Part shown: piece by piece, positions 53,073 to 61,043 of the stretch
Layout of the letters: each line of letters opens with the position of its first letter
Numbering within the stretch: position 1 is the stretch's first letter
Notes under the pieces: model-generated
Database searches by the model: none
Told to the model about the DNA's origin: nothing
Seen by the model: only the letters and a program-made list of their open reading frames with translations
Origin: Ferrimonas futtsuensis DSM 18154
Lineage (GTDB): Bacteria; Pseudomonadota; Gammaproteobacteria; Enterobacterales; Shewanellaceae
NCBI RefSeq assembly: GCF_000422645.1
Contig: NZ_AUGL01000008.1
Coordinates: forward strand, 158,501-222,500
Length of the DNA: 64,000 nt
Direction of reading: 5' to 3'
Program-made: the position numbers and the translations under genes

Positions 53073-53373
53073 TCCTCTCGACACCCAACAGGCGGGGTTT
53101 GTCCGCCATGGTCCGGACCGGCTGCAGAAGGTGTTCCTCTACCTGATTCTGGTGAACTGGCTGGTGGCGGGATTGCTGCTGCTCAAGTTGGAGGAGCTCA
53201 GCTTCCTGGCCGGGATGCTGGCGGGCAGTGGCATTGTGATGCTGCAGTTCCTGCTGCTCAAGCTCTCCCTGATGCGGGCTCGCCGTGCCGGTGACGGCTA
53301 TCTCCTCTATCCGGTGGTGATCAGTACCCTGCTGATCGTAACGCTGCTTATCGGGTTTTTCTTCCTTTACTGA
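53065..53373 (+). CDS. Small three-helix membrane protein, unknown
   Basis: 102 residues that I do not recognise. The first 20 are hydrophilic, followed by three hydrophobic helices (about residues 22-40, 47-66 and 80-101); the chain ends in aromatic residues (FFFLY). The gene overlaps motB by eight bases and is the last in the operon, before a strong terminator, so it is co-expressed with the stator. It could help stator assembly or be a passenger; the sizes and topology resemble small ATP-synthase-I-like proteins, but that is only a loose comparison. Confidence 0.8.
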   Translation: MTDPLDTQQAGFVRHGPDRLQKVFLYLILVNWLVAGLLLLKLEELSFLAGMLAGSGIVMLQFLLLKLSLMRARRAGDGYLLYPVVISTLLIVTLLIGFFFLY

Positions 53374-53377
53374 GACT

Positions 53378-53417
53378 GGCCCGGCACAACGTCTTTTGGG
53401 TGCCGGGTCATTTTTTT
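53378..53417 (+). terminator. Terminator of the fliD-motB operon
   Basis: ggcccggcac (53378-53387) pairs with gtgccgggtc (53400-53409) with one G:T pair around a 12-base loop, then a T7 run after one base. Confidence 0.87.
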
Positions 53418-53522
53418 CTTTCGACTTACTCTTTCTCCCATTTCTGAAAGATGAAAAACGCATTTTGCGGATTGTTCATATTCAGCTTCAGCTAACAGTT
53501 TGTTGATTTCCCCTTTCTCACC

Positions 53523-53538
53523 TGTGACCACTGTCACT
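53523..53538. promoter_or_regulatory. CRP-like binding site upstream of the eleven-heme cytochrome
   Basis: TGTGA-CCACTG-TCACT, 9 of 10 defined positions of TGTGA-N6-TCACA, 208 bases before the start codon. In Shewanella-type bacteria CRP controls anaerobic respiratory cytochromes, which fits the gene downstream. Confidence 0.6.
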
Positions 53539-53745
53539 GTTGCCTCAGAGCGGCTAAAGCAAAAATAAACCCAGATAAGTAATGGTGCGATTTATTACTT
53601 TATCTTCTGAGTGTTTATTTGCGGGGAATAATGGATAGGCAGAAGGAGCTGCCCCTCGCTTTTCTCAAAAGCCTCTTCCGAGGGCTGAATATTTGGTTTG
53701 AAGCAATGATGAGTACGCTTTCAAATCAGAATAATTAGGGAAAAG

Positions 53746-55113
53746 ATGATGAAATTAACCAACCTATGCCGTGGGGTGAGTGTCGCCCTGATGGCGGGGG
53801 CGCTTCTGCCCGGCCTGGCCCAGGCCCAGGGGGGATGCGTCAGTTGCCACGCCAAGCCCAAGATGCTGGAGCGGATGCTGGTGAAGAAGCAGGTGGAGCT
53901 GGGCGAGCTCTCTGTCTCTGAGCGCGTCGCCCAGCTTGAGGTCAACCTTGACGCCATGGGCAGCCATGGAGAGATGGCGTGCGCAGATTGTCATGCGCCC
54001 CTGGCGGACGGACACACAGGCTGGCACCCGGCGGTGCAGCTGGATCCCTCCGCCGATGGCGGCAGCGTCTGCGGCGACTGTCACGGGGAGGAGATGGTGA
54101 CCAACTTCCGCCACTCCCTTCACTATACCGTCAATGGCATCGCCAAGGGGCTGACCGAGCGCCTGGCCCAGACGCCCAATGCCCAGGAGCTGTTTGAAGA
54201 GATGCACACCGACACCGGTGAGGGGTGTGCCGCCTGCCACGCCACCTGTGGTCAGTGCCATGTCAGCCAGCCCAATTATGCCGGTGGCGGTCTGTTGAAT
54301 AACCACCAGTTCCAAAAAGAACCACAGACTGAAAAAACCTGTGAGACCTGTCACTACGAAAATGCAGAAACCCATAAAGAGGTCGATGCGCACGCAACAA
54401 AATATGGCATGACCTGTCTGGATTGCCATACCGATCTAGTGGAATTCCACGGGCGGGATATTAATGATATTCCCCAAGGGCGTTATTTCGGTGATGGCCC
54501 CAAGGTGTCCAAAACTGGTCCGTTTGAACAGACTCAGAAAAAAGAGATTGTTCAGGTGAAATGTGAGGACTGCCATCAGGATAAATTGGCGGATCATACC
54601 GAACTTCTCAGTGGCAAGAAGGCTCTGGTGAACCACAACGCCAGCCTCAAGTGCACCGCCTGTCATACCCAGCCCTACACCAACTGCTTTGGCTGTCATG
54701 AGGATGCTCCGGAGTCGGTAGGTACCTGGGAGCAACTGAAGCGGGTGGCCAAGGGGGCCCTGGGCCAGGTTGGTGAGGATGAGAACATCAAGCTTGGCCT
54801 GAGCATTGCCGGCGATCCCCACAGCAAGCTGGTTCCCCTGAGCCACTCCGGTGGCGTCAGTTCCGACAGCAAGGCGGTGGTGGACCTGAACAACCCTGAC
54901 ACCAAGTCCTTCTGGGTGCCCTTTGCCGCTCACTTCGTGGCCAAGAACCCCCTGGCCACCCCGGAAGCGCGCACCAGTAAACGGATGTGTGAAAACTGCC
55001 ACAACACAGACAACGACATCTTCCTCAAAGAGAGCGACGTACAGCTGGGCGTTACCGACCCTGTTTCCGAGAAGCAGTGGATCGTTCCCCAGTCGCGTCT
55101 GCCCAAGCATTAA
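53746..55113 (+). CDS. Eleven-heme periplasmic c-type cytochrome
   Basis: 455 residues with a cleavable signal peptide (VALMAGALLPGLAQAQ). Eleven CxxCH motifs by direct count: CVSCH, CADCH, CGDCH, CAACH, CGQCH, CETCH, CLDCH, CEDCH, CTACH, CFGCH and CENCH. Two of them are almost adjacent (CAACH-AT-CGQCH). The last ~110 residues have one heme and a longer non-heme stretch. It is probably a soluble or membrane-associated periplasmic electron carrier or reductase. It differs from ten-heme MtrA proteins in heme count and length (~330 for MtrA). It is followed 19 bases later by a small outer-membrane barrel gene, suggesting a functional pair. The start is one of two adjacent ATGs. Confidence 0.9.
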   Translation: MMKLTNLCRGVSVALMAGALLPGLAQAQGGCVSCHAKPKMLERMLVKKQVELGELSVSERVAQLEVNLDAMGSHGEMACADCHAPLADGHTGWHPAVQLDPSADGGSVCGDCHGEEMVTNFRHSLHYTVNGIAKGLTERLAQTPNAQELFEEMHTDTGEGCAACHATCGQCHVSQPNYAGGGLLNNHQFQKEPQTEKTCETCHYENAETHKEVDAHATKYGMTCLDCHTDLVEFHGRDINDIPQGRYFGDGPKVSKTGPFEQTQKKEIVQVKCEDCHQDKLADHTELLSGKKALVNHNASLKCTACHTQPYTNCFGCHEDAPESVGTWEQLKRVAKGALGQVGEDENIKLGLSIAGDPHSKLVPLSHSGGVSSDSKAVVDLNNPDTKSFWVPFAAHFVAKNPLATPEARTSKRMCENCHNTDNDIFLKESDVQLGVTDPVSEKQWIVPQSRLPKH

Positions 55114-55132
55114 CCCCCTGGAGTAAAACAAC

Positions 55133-55798
55133 ATGAAAAAGATGACAGCACTTGCCCTGGCCCTGATCAGCAGCCAGGCCCTGGCCAACGACGCCCCGGT
55201 ATCCTTCTCCGGATACACCATGGGACTGAGCAACTACCTGTGGCGTGGCCAGACCATCAGCCTGGACAACCCCTCTCTGCAGTCGGACCTGATGGTGGAG
55301 CACGACAGCGGCTTCTATGCCGGGGTCTCTTATGAGACCTACCGCTATGAAGGGGAGGTCGGTGAAGAGGTCAAGGATTACGAGATCGACTACTACGGCG
55401 GTTACTACCAGATGCTCACCGATGATCTGGGAATTGGCCTGATGGCGATGAAATACACTTATGGCGATGGCGGTGACACCGTGGAGTACACCCTGTCGCT
55501 GGACTACCAGAGCCTGGGAATGACCGTCAATTACGATGAAGACGTTAAAGCCTGGTACACCGATCTTAACTACGGCCTGGGGTTGTTCCACGACTCCACC
55601 CTGGAGCTGCATGCCGGCATGTTCTTCGATGCCGAAAACTACGGCTATGGCGATGAGAACAATCCCGATGACAGCTTCTATGATGTGGCGCTGCGTTACG
55701 ACTACCCGGTGCTGGAGAACCTCAGCCTGCTGCTCGAGGCCAGCTATCAGGAGTATGACAAGGACCACTACATGGTCGGTGTCGCTTACTGGTTCTAA
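55133..55798 (+). CDS. Small outer-membrane beta-barrel, TorF/Gcw_chp-like
   Basis: 221 residues with a signal peptide (LALALISSQALAND) and alternating hydrophobic/polar strands ending in an aromatic residue (VGVAYWF), as in outer-membrane barrels. The pattern SNYLWRGQTISLDNPSLQSDLMVEHDSGFYAGV fits the Gcw_chp/TorF family, found near respiratory operons. It is co-transcribed with the eleven-heme cytochrome gene. It is too small to be an MtrB-like conduit (which has about 28 strands); it may be a porin for the substrate of the cytochrome. A terminator follows. Confidence 0.85.
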   Translation: MKKMTALALALISSQALANDAPVSFSGYTMGLSNYLWRGQTISLDNPSLQSDLMVEHDSGFYAGVSYETYRYEGEVGEEVKDYEIDYYGGYYQMLTDDLGIGLMAMKYTYGDGGDTVEYTLSLDYQSLGMTVNYDEDVKAWYTDLNYGLGLFHDSTLELHAGMFFDAENYGYGDENNPDDSFYDVALRYDYPVLENLSLLLEASYQEYDKDHYMVGVAYWF

Positions 55799-55816
55799 CC
55801 GGGCTTGATGTACAGG

Positions 55817-55847
55817 GCTCCGGAGCGTTGGTTCCGGAGCTTTTTTT
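55817..55847 (+). terminator. Terminator of the cytochrome-barrel operon
   Basis: gctccgga (55817-55824) pairs perfectly with tccggagc (55833-55840) around an 8-base loop and is followed by T7. Confidence 0.92.
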
Positions 55848-55857
55848 GTATGCAGGC

Positions 55858-55886
55858 AAAAAAAAGCCCGCTGAGATTCAGCGGGC
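55858..55886 (-). terminator. Minus-strand intrinsic terminator without an annotated upstream gene
   Basis: On the minus strand gcccgctga pairs with tcagcgggc (stem 55866-55886, 3-base loop), then eight T's. It points to a short minus-strand transcript starting within the 400 bases to the right. Confidence 0.85.
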
Positions 55887-55931
55887 AGAATAGCAATCAA
55901 CAAAAAAGAAGGAAGTTAAGCAAAAGAACCT

Positions 55932-56024
55932 TTAAATCGCTCTGGCCTGCTTAGAGCCACAACGACCGGAAATCTTGACTCGGAGAGTCTCTATCTCCTC
56001 AATGGTTGCTATTCTATGGTGCAC
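55932..56024 (-). CDS. Candidate 30-residue protein or part of a small RNA
   Basis: A GTG-started frame of 30 codons on the minus strand ends 46 bases before the orphan terminator. The product has an acidic middle (ATIEEIETL) and a basic tail (RVKISGRCGSKQARAI). There is no strong ribosome-binding site (ggtaag is weak), and a TTG one codon upstream is an alternative. The frame could be chance within a non-coding small RNA; the terminator supports a transcript rather than the peptide itself. Confidence 0.35.
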   Translation of the reverse strand: MHHRIATIEEIETLRVKISGRCGSKQARAI

Positions 56025-56168
56025 CAAAACTTACCACAACCAAGAAAAATTGCTTTTTCGCATAAAAAAATCTAATTTAACAATCCTCGTATATACGTCG
56101 CTTTTTATCCGGCCACTTCGGGAAAATCCCCGTGCAGTAACGGGTTTGGCCGAGGTGTGCACCAAAGT

Positions 56169-56184
56169 TGTGCGCTCGGTCACA
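56169..56184. promoter_or_regulatory. CRP-like binding site upstream of the oligopeptidase gene
   Basis: TGTGC-GCTCGG-TCACA: 9 of 10 defined positions of the CRP consensus, 111 bases before the start codon. Confidence 0.55.
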
Positions 56185-56294
56185 ACGTTGCGAAACTGTA
56201 AGCAAAATTAATCTTACCTGTCCCGTCTCTTGGTCTTCCCCCTCGCCGGCAGATATAGTGTGTCCGGATACAAAAACATGAAAAAGGAATAACA

Positions 56295-58427
56295 ATGCGT
56301 AATTTGGCATTTTCACTGGTTGCCTTGTCACTTGTTGGCGGCTGCCAGTCCTTTGATAGCAAGGAGCAGGCTCAGGCCCCGGATACCCGCCGCATGGATC
56401 TGATTGAGGAGATCCACGGTACCCAGGTGGCCGACCCCTATCGCTGGCTGGAAGATCTGGACAGCCAGGAGACCCACGACTGGGTGATGAACCAGAAGGC
56501 CTATGGCGACGACTACCTGGCCGCCATCCCCAATCGTCAGTCCGTAGAGGCGCGCATCACCGAACTGTGGAACTACGAAAAGCTGTCCGCCCCCTCCATC
56601 AAGGGTGACAATCAGTTCTTCTATCGCAACGACGGCCTGCAGAGCCAGTCCGTGCTCTACCGGGCGGACAAGCAGGGCAAAAACCCTCAAGTACTGCTGG
56701 ATCCCAATGGCTTCTCCAGTGATGGCACCGTGGCCCTGTCCGGCGTCAGCATCAGCAAAGATGGCAAGATGCTGGCCTACGGCACCTCCCAATCCGGCTC
56801 CGACTGGCAACAGTGGCAGTTTGTCGATATTGAGACCGGCAAGGCACTGACCGACAAGCTGGAGTGGATCAAGTTCTCCTCCGCCGCCTGGGATAAGCAG
56901 GGGCAGGGGGTCTGGTACTCCCGTTATGACGCCCCAGAGGCCGGCGCCGATAAGATGGAGCAGGCCAACTACTTCCAGAAGGTCTATTACCACAAGCTGG
57001 GCACCGACCAGTCACAGGACACATTGGTCTACCACCGTCCTGATCAGAAGGACTGGGGCTTCTCCGCCGAACTGTCCGATGAGGGTCACTACCTGGCGAT
57101 CACCGTGTCCCAGGGCACGGATCCGCGCAATCGCTTCTTCTATCAGGAGATGGCCACCGGCAAGACCGTGGAGCTGATGCCTGAGCTGGAAGCGGAGTAC
57201 CTGTTCCTGGGCAACGACGGCGACACCTTCTACTTCAAGACCGACTACCAGGCACCCAAGGGCCGCATCATTGCGGTTGACCTGAACAAGCCCGCCAAGG
57301 CCAACTGGAAGGAGCTGGTGGCGGAAACCGACAACACCATCTACAGCGCCTCCATCGTCAACAACACCTTTGTGGTGAGCTACCTCAAGGATGTGCTGGC
57401 CGAGGTCAAGGTTTATGGTTTGGATGGCCAGGAGCAGGCGACCCTGGACTTGCCCGGCGCCGGCCGCGTTACCGGCATCAGCGGTGGTCGCAAGGATAAG
57501 CAGTTCTACTTCCTGTTCAACTCCTACATCCACCCCACCGGCGTCTATCGTTATGACTTCGATGGCGGCAAAGTCGCCGCCCACCAGGTGCCCAAGGTGG
57601 CGTTCAACCCAGAGGACTACGTGTCTGAGCAGGTGTTCTACACCAGCAAGGATGGCACCCGGGTGCCGATGATCATCTCCTACAAGCAGGGGCTGAAAAA
57701 GGATGGCAACAACCCGACCCTGCTGTACGCCTACGGCGGGTTCAACATCTCCCTGACACCGCGCTTCTCCCCCGCCAACATCGCCTGGATGGACATGGGC
57801 GGCATCTATGCCGTGCCCAACCTGCGTGGTGGCGCCGAGTATGGCGAAGACTGGCACCAGGGCGGCATGAAAGAGCGCAAGCAGAATGTGTTTGATGACT
57901 ACTACGCCGCCGGTGAGTACCTGATTGCCCAGAACTACACCAACGCCAGCAAGATGGGCGCCTATGGCCGCAGTAACGGCGGCTTGCTGATGGGCGCCGC
58001 CCTGACTCAGCGTCCCGATCTGTTCGCCGCCATCCTGCCTGCGGTGGGTGTGCTGGATATGCTGCGCTTCCAGAAGTTCACCATCGGTTGGGCCTGGACC
58101 TCAGAGTACGGCAGTGCCGACAACGCCGAGGACTTCCCTTACCTGCTGGCCTACTCGCCGCTGCACAACGTGGCCAAGGGGGACTATCCCGCCACCATGG
58201 TGATGACCGCCGACCACGATGATCGTGTGGTGCCCTCCCACAGCTTCAAGTTTGCCGCCGAGGTGCAGCACCAGCAGACCGGGGACGCCCCGGTGATCGC
58301 CCGCATCGAAACCAAGGCGGGTCACGGTGCCGGTAAGCCGACCGCCATGCGCATCGCCGAGTTCCGCGACATCTATGCCTTCCTGTGGCATAACTTCGGT
58401 CTGGAACTGCCCGAGAAGATTCAGTAA
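56295..58427 (+). CDS. Prolyl oligopeptidase family (S9A) lipoprotein
   Basis: 710 residues, the family's usual size. A lipobox (SLVGGC, Cys about residue 17) suggests that it is anchored to a membrane rather than cytoplasmic. Residues ~35-80 have DPYRWLEDLDSQETHDWV, then a beta-propeller region to about 430, and a C-terminal alpha/beta-hydrolase domain. Catalytic Ser is in GRSNGGLLMGA, the Asp region is DHDDRVVPSHSFK and the His is in KAGHGAGKP. It cleaves short proline-containing peptides. It is a single gene with its own terminator; possible CRP control. Confidence 0.95.
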   Translation: MRNLAFSLVALSLVGGCQSFDSKEQAQAPDTRRMDLIEEIHGTQVADPYRWLEDLDSQETHDWVMNQKAYGDDYLAAIPNRQSVEARITELWNYEKLSAPSIKGDNQFFYRNDGLQSQSVLYRADKQGKNPQVLLDPNGFSSDGTVALSGVSISKDGKMLAYGTSQSGSDWQQWQFVDIETGKALTDKLEWIKFSSAAWDKQGQGVWYSRYDAPEAGADKMEQANYFQKVYYHKLGTDQSQDTLVYHRPDQKDWGFSAELSDEGHYLAITVSQGTDPRNRFFYQEMATGKTVELMPELEAEYLFLGNDGDTFYFKTDYQAPKGRIIAVDLNKPAKANWKELVAETDNTIYSASIVNNTFVVSYLKDVLAEVKVYGLDGQEQATLDLPGAGRVTGISGGRKDKQFYFLFNSYIHPTGVYRYDFDGGKVAAHQVPKVAFNPEDYVSEQVFYTSKDGTRVPMIISYKQGLKKDGNNPTLLYAYGGFNISLTPRFSPANIAWMDMGGIYAVPNLRGGAEYGEDWHQGGMKERKQNVFDDYYAAGEYLIAQNYTNASKMGAYGRSNGGLLMGAALTQRPDLFAAILPAVGVLDMLRFQKFTIGWAWTSEYGSADNAEDFPYLLAYSPLHNVAKGDYPATMVMTADHDDRVVPSHSFKFAAEVQHQQTGDAPVIARIETKAGHGAGKPTAMRIAEFRDIYAFLWHNFGLELPEKIQ

Positions 58428-58446
58428 CCCTGACTGATATCTAATC

Positions 58447-58473
58447 AAAAGGGGAGCTTGGCTCCCCTTTTTT
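58447..58473 (+). terminator. Terminator of the prolyl oligopeptidase gene
   Basis: ggggagc (58451-58457) and gctcccc (58461-58467) around a 3-base loop, preceded by A4 and followed by T6. Confidence 0.92.
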
Positions 58474-58588
58474 GCGCCAAGACGCATTTTGAAACCCAAT
58501 CTTCAACCCTTCACCCTCCCATCCCCAGGGGCCATGGGGTATAGTAGCCAGTCATTCCAATTACCAGATGCAAGGCACAGGCAGGGAG

Positions 58589-58990
58589 ATGGCGTTTCAC
58601 TGGCCCGTTCGGGTTTACTATTCCGATACTGACGCTGGCGGGGTGGTCTACCACGCCAATTACCTGAACTTCTTCGAGCATGCCCGGTCTGAGATGTTGC
58701 GGGAAAAAGGCTTCGAGCAGGATGAGCTGGCCCAGTCCGGCGTACTGTTCGTGGTGCGTAACATGAGTATCGACTTTGTCCGCCCCGCCAGATTTAATCA
58801 GGCCCTGACCGTGGTGACCGAGGTAACCAAGCTGGCCGGCGCCTCCATGGTGTTTAGTCAGTCCCTCGAAGATGATGAAGGCAGTTGCTACTGCCGGGCC
58901 CAGGTCACCGTGGTTTGCATCGACAGTGAGGCCTTCAAACCCAGGCCGATCCCGTCACACATTAAGCAGGAGTTAGCGCGTGTCAGCTGA
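58589..58990 (+). CDS. ybgC: Acyl-CoA thioesterase YbgC
   Basis: 133 residues from ATG 58589; an in-frame ATG at 58568 is also possible and neither has an ideal ribosome-binding site. The hotdog-fold signature WPVRVYYSDTDAGGVVYHANYLNFFEHARSEML holds the catalytic Asp and is typical of YbgC. It hydrolyses acyl-CoA and is linked to the Tol-Pal system and phospholipid metabolism in E. coli. Its stop overlaps the tolQ start. Confidence 0.94.
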   Translation: MAFHWPVRVYYSDTDAGGVVYHANYLNFFEHARSEMLREKGFEQDELAQSGVLFVVRNMSIDFVRPARFNQALTVVTEVTKLAGASMVFSQSLEDDEGSCYCRAQVTVVCIDSEAFKPRPIPSHIKQELARVS

Positions 58991-59666
58991 GATGTCCTTT
59001 ATCAATCTTTTCCTTGAAGCCAGTTTGTTGGTCAAGCTGGTGATGCTGCTGCTACTGATGCTCTCCGTGACCGGGTGGGCGGTGATCCTGCAACGTCATA
59101 ACGTCATCAAGCAGGCCTCGACCCACGCGCGTAAGTTCGAGGACCGATTCTGGTCCGGGGTGGATCTGACCCGCCTCTATCAGGAACTCAGCACCCGCGG
59201 CGACCGCAACTCCGGCATGGAGCTGCTGTTCAGCGCCGGCTTCAAGGAGTACATGCGCCTGTCCCAGACCGCCAGCAGCGGCGGCGCCATCATGGACGGC
59301 ACCCACAGGGCGATGCGAGTGGCACTGTCCCGGGAAGTGGATAAGCTGGAGTCCAACCTCTCGCTGCTGGCCTCCATCGGTTCCACCAGCCCTTACATCG
59401 GTCTGTTTGGTACCGTATGGGGGATCATGAACGCCTTTATCGCCCTGGGCCAGGTGCAGAATGCCACCCTCAACATGGTGGCCCCGGGCATCGCCGAGGC
59501 GCTGATCGCTACCGCCATGGGTCTGTTTGCCGCGATTCCCGCGGTGCTGTTCTTCAACCGCTACTCCACCAAGGTGGAGAAGCTGGAGAACACCTACATC
59601 AACTTCATTGAGGAGTTCTCCAGCATCCTGCACCGTCAGGCGTTCCACGATAAGGAAGCGCGCTGA
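58980..59666 (+). CDS. tolQ: Tol-Pal system protein TolQ
   Basis: 228 residues from GTG 58980 (aggag about 7 bases upstream), overlapping ybgC by 11 bases; ATG 58992 is an alternative. Three membrane segments; conserved SIGSTSPYIGLFGTVWGIMNAFIALG and APGIAEALIATAMGLFAAIPAVLFFNRY. It is the MotA-like channel subunit that powers TolA with TolR. Confidence 0.96.
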   Translation: MSAEMSFINLFLEASLLVKLVMLLLLMLSVTGWAVILQRHNVIKQASTHARKFEDRFWSGVDLTRLYQELSTRGDRNSGMELLFSAGFKEYMRLSQTASSGGAIMDGTHRAMRVALSREVDKLESNLSLLASIGSTSPYIGLFGTVWGIMNAFIALGQVQNATLNMVAPGIAEALIATAMGLFAAIPAVLFFNRYSTKVEKLENTYINFIEEFSSILHRQAFHDKEAR

Positions 59667-60097
59667 TGCAGGGGTACCAGCGTAAACGACGCCGCAAGGT
59701 GGCGGAGATCAACGTGGTGCCCTACATCGACGTGATGCTGGTGCTGCTGATCATCTTTATGGCGACCGCCCCGATCATCTCCCAGGGGGTGAAGGTGGAC
59801 TTGCCTCAGGGTGAGGCCGAGCCGCTGAAGAAGGACTCGCGGCCGCCGCTGGTGGCCTCGGTCACCAGCGAAGGCCAGTACTTCCTCGACAATGGCAGTG
59901 TTCAGGATGACCGGCCGCTGATGCTCGATGAACTGGCTGCCCTGGTGGCGGCCGAACTGCAACTGGACCCGCAACGTCCGGTGGTGGTCAAAGGGGACAG
60001 AAGCGTTTCCTATGACGAAGTGATTCAACTCATGGTGAGTCTGCAGCGGGCTGGTGTGCCCTCTGTGGGGCTGATGACCGAGACGCCGGAGCAGTAA
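59666..60097 (+). CDS. tolR: Tol-Pal system protein TolR
   Basis: 143 residues: one membrane helix with the key Asp in VVPYIDVMLVLLIIFMATAPI, and a periplasmic domain (KVDLPQGEAEPL, RPVVVKGDRSVSYDEVIQLMVSLQRAGVPSVGLMTE). It is a stator-like partner of TolQ. It shares one base with the tolQ stop. Confidence 0.96.
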   Translation: MQGYQRKRRRKVAEINVVPYIDVMLVLLIIFMATAPIISQGVKVDLPQGEAEPLKKDSRPPLVASVTSEGQYFLDNGSVQDDRPLMLDELAALVAAELQLDPQRPVVVKGDRSVSYDEVIQLMVSLQRAGVPSVGLMTETPEQ

Positions 60098-60100
60098 TTG

Positions 60101-61033
60101 ATGCAGCAGAAAATGACACTCCCCTTTGTGGTTTCTCTGCTGGCGCACGTTGGCCTGGTTGCCCTGTTGGCCCTTGGTGTGGACTTCTCCAGCAAGCCCA
60201 AACCGGTTGCCCCTCAGCCCTCCGCCCCTGTGGTGCAGGCTGTGGTGGTGGATCAGGCCAAGGTGCAGGAGCAGGTGGAGCGGATCAAACAGGCCAAAGC
60301 CGCCGAGGCGGAAGCGGAGCGCAAGCGACGCGCCGAGGAGGACAAGAAAGCCAGGGCCGCCCAGGAGAAGCTGAAAAAGCTGGAACTGGAGCGCAAGCGC
60401 AAAGAGGCCGAGATCAAGAAGGCGGAAGAGGCGGCGAAGCAGGCCAAGCTCAAACAGAAGCAGGAGCAGGATCAGGCCCGCAAGCTGGCTGACCAGCGCA
60501 AAAAAGAGGAGCAGGCCAAGGCCAAGGCGGAGCGGGAACGCAAAGCTGCCGAGGATAAAGCCAAGGCCGAAGCCGCCGAGCGCAAACGCAAAGAGGATGA
60601 GCGCAAGCGTAAGGAGGAAGCGGAGCGTAAGCGCAAGGAGGAGGAGCGCAAGCGTAAGGCCGCCGAGGAGGCCGCACGTAAAGCCCGCGAGGCGGACCTG
60701 GCGGAGCAGTTGGCGGCGGAGCAGGCCCAGATTGAGGCCGCACGCAGCAAGAAGGTGCTCTCCGAGGTGGACAGGTACACCGTGTTGATTCGTCAGACGA
60801 TTCAACGTAACTTGCGCACCGACACCAGCATGCGCGGCAAGGAGTGCCGGGTGAACATTCGACTGGCGCCGGATGGCTTTGTCATCTCCAGTAAGACACT
60901 GGGTGGGGACGCCAACCTGTGTCGGGTAACCCAGGCGGCCATCAACGCCGCGGGTAAGTTGCCCGTATCCAAAGAGCCGGATGTCTACGCCAAGCTGAAA
61001 GATATCAACCTAACAGTACAACCAGAGCAATAG
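60101..61033 (+). CDS. tolA: Cell envelope integrity protein TolA
   Basis: 310 residues from ATG 60101 (the TTG before it is in frame). An N-terminal membrane helix ([20 protein letters not shown]) is followed by a long Lys/Ala/Glu/Arg helix (about residues 50-215, many KRKEEE-type repeats) and a small C-terminal domain ([31 protein letters not shown]). It spans the periplasm to reach TolB/Pal during cell division. Confidence 0.95.
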   Translation: MQQKMTLPFVVSLLAHVGLVALLALGVDFSSKPKPVAPQPSAPVVQAVVVDQAKVQEQVERIKQAKAAEAEAERKRRAEEDKKARAAQEKLKKLELERKRKEAEIKKAEEAAKQAKLKQKQEQDQARKLADQRKKEEQAKAKAERERKAAEDKAKAEAAERKRKEDERKRKEEAERKRKEEERKRKAAEEAARKAREADLAEQLAAEQAQIEAARSKKVLSEVDRYTVLIRQTIQRNLRTDTSMRGKECRVNIRLAPDGFVISSKTLGGDANLCRVTQAAINAAGKLPVSKEPDVYAKLKDINLTVQPEQ

Positions 61034-61043
61034 TGACAGGCTG

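Larger units (their letters stand above)
53374..53745. other. Intergenic region between flagellar locus and eleven-heme gene
   Basis: About 370 bases: the flagellar operon terminator at the left, a CRP-like site at 53523-53538, and an A+T-rich presumed promoter to the right. No small gene is supported. Confidence 0.6.
55799..56294. other. Intergenic region with terminators, small minus-strand ORF and CRP-like site
   Basis: About 495 bases: a plus-strand terminator, a minus-strand terminator with a 30-codon ORF upstream of it, and a CRP-like site at 56169-56184 before the oligopeptidase gene. The features are listed separately. Confidence 0.6.

Noticed and set aside
60250..60720. Repetitive Lys/Arg/Glu codon tract, considered as a tandem repeat or satellite
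   Set aside because: It is the normal long helix of TolA, in frame throughout.
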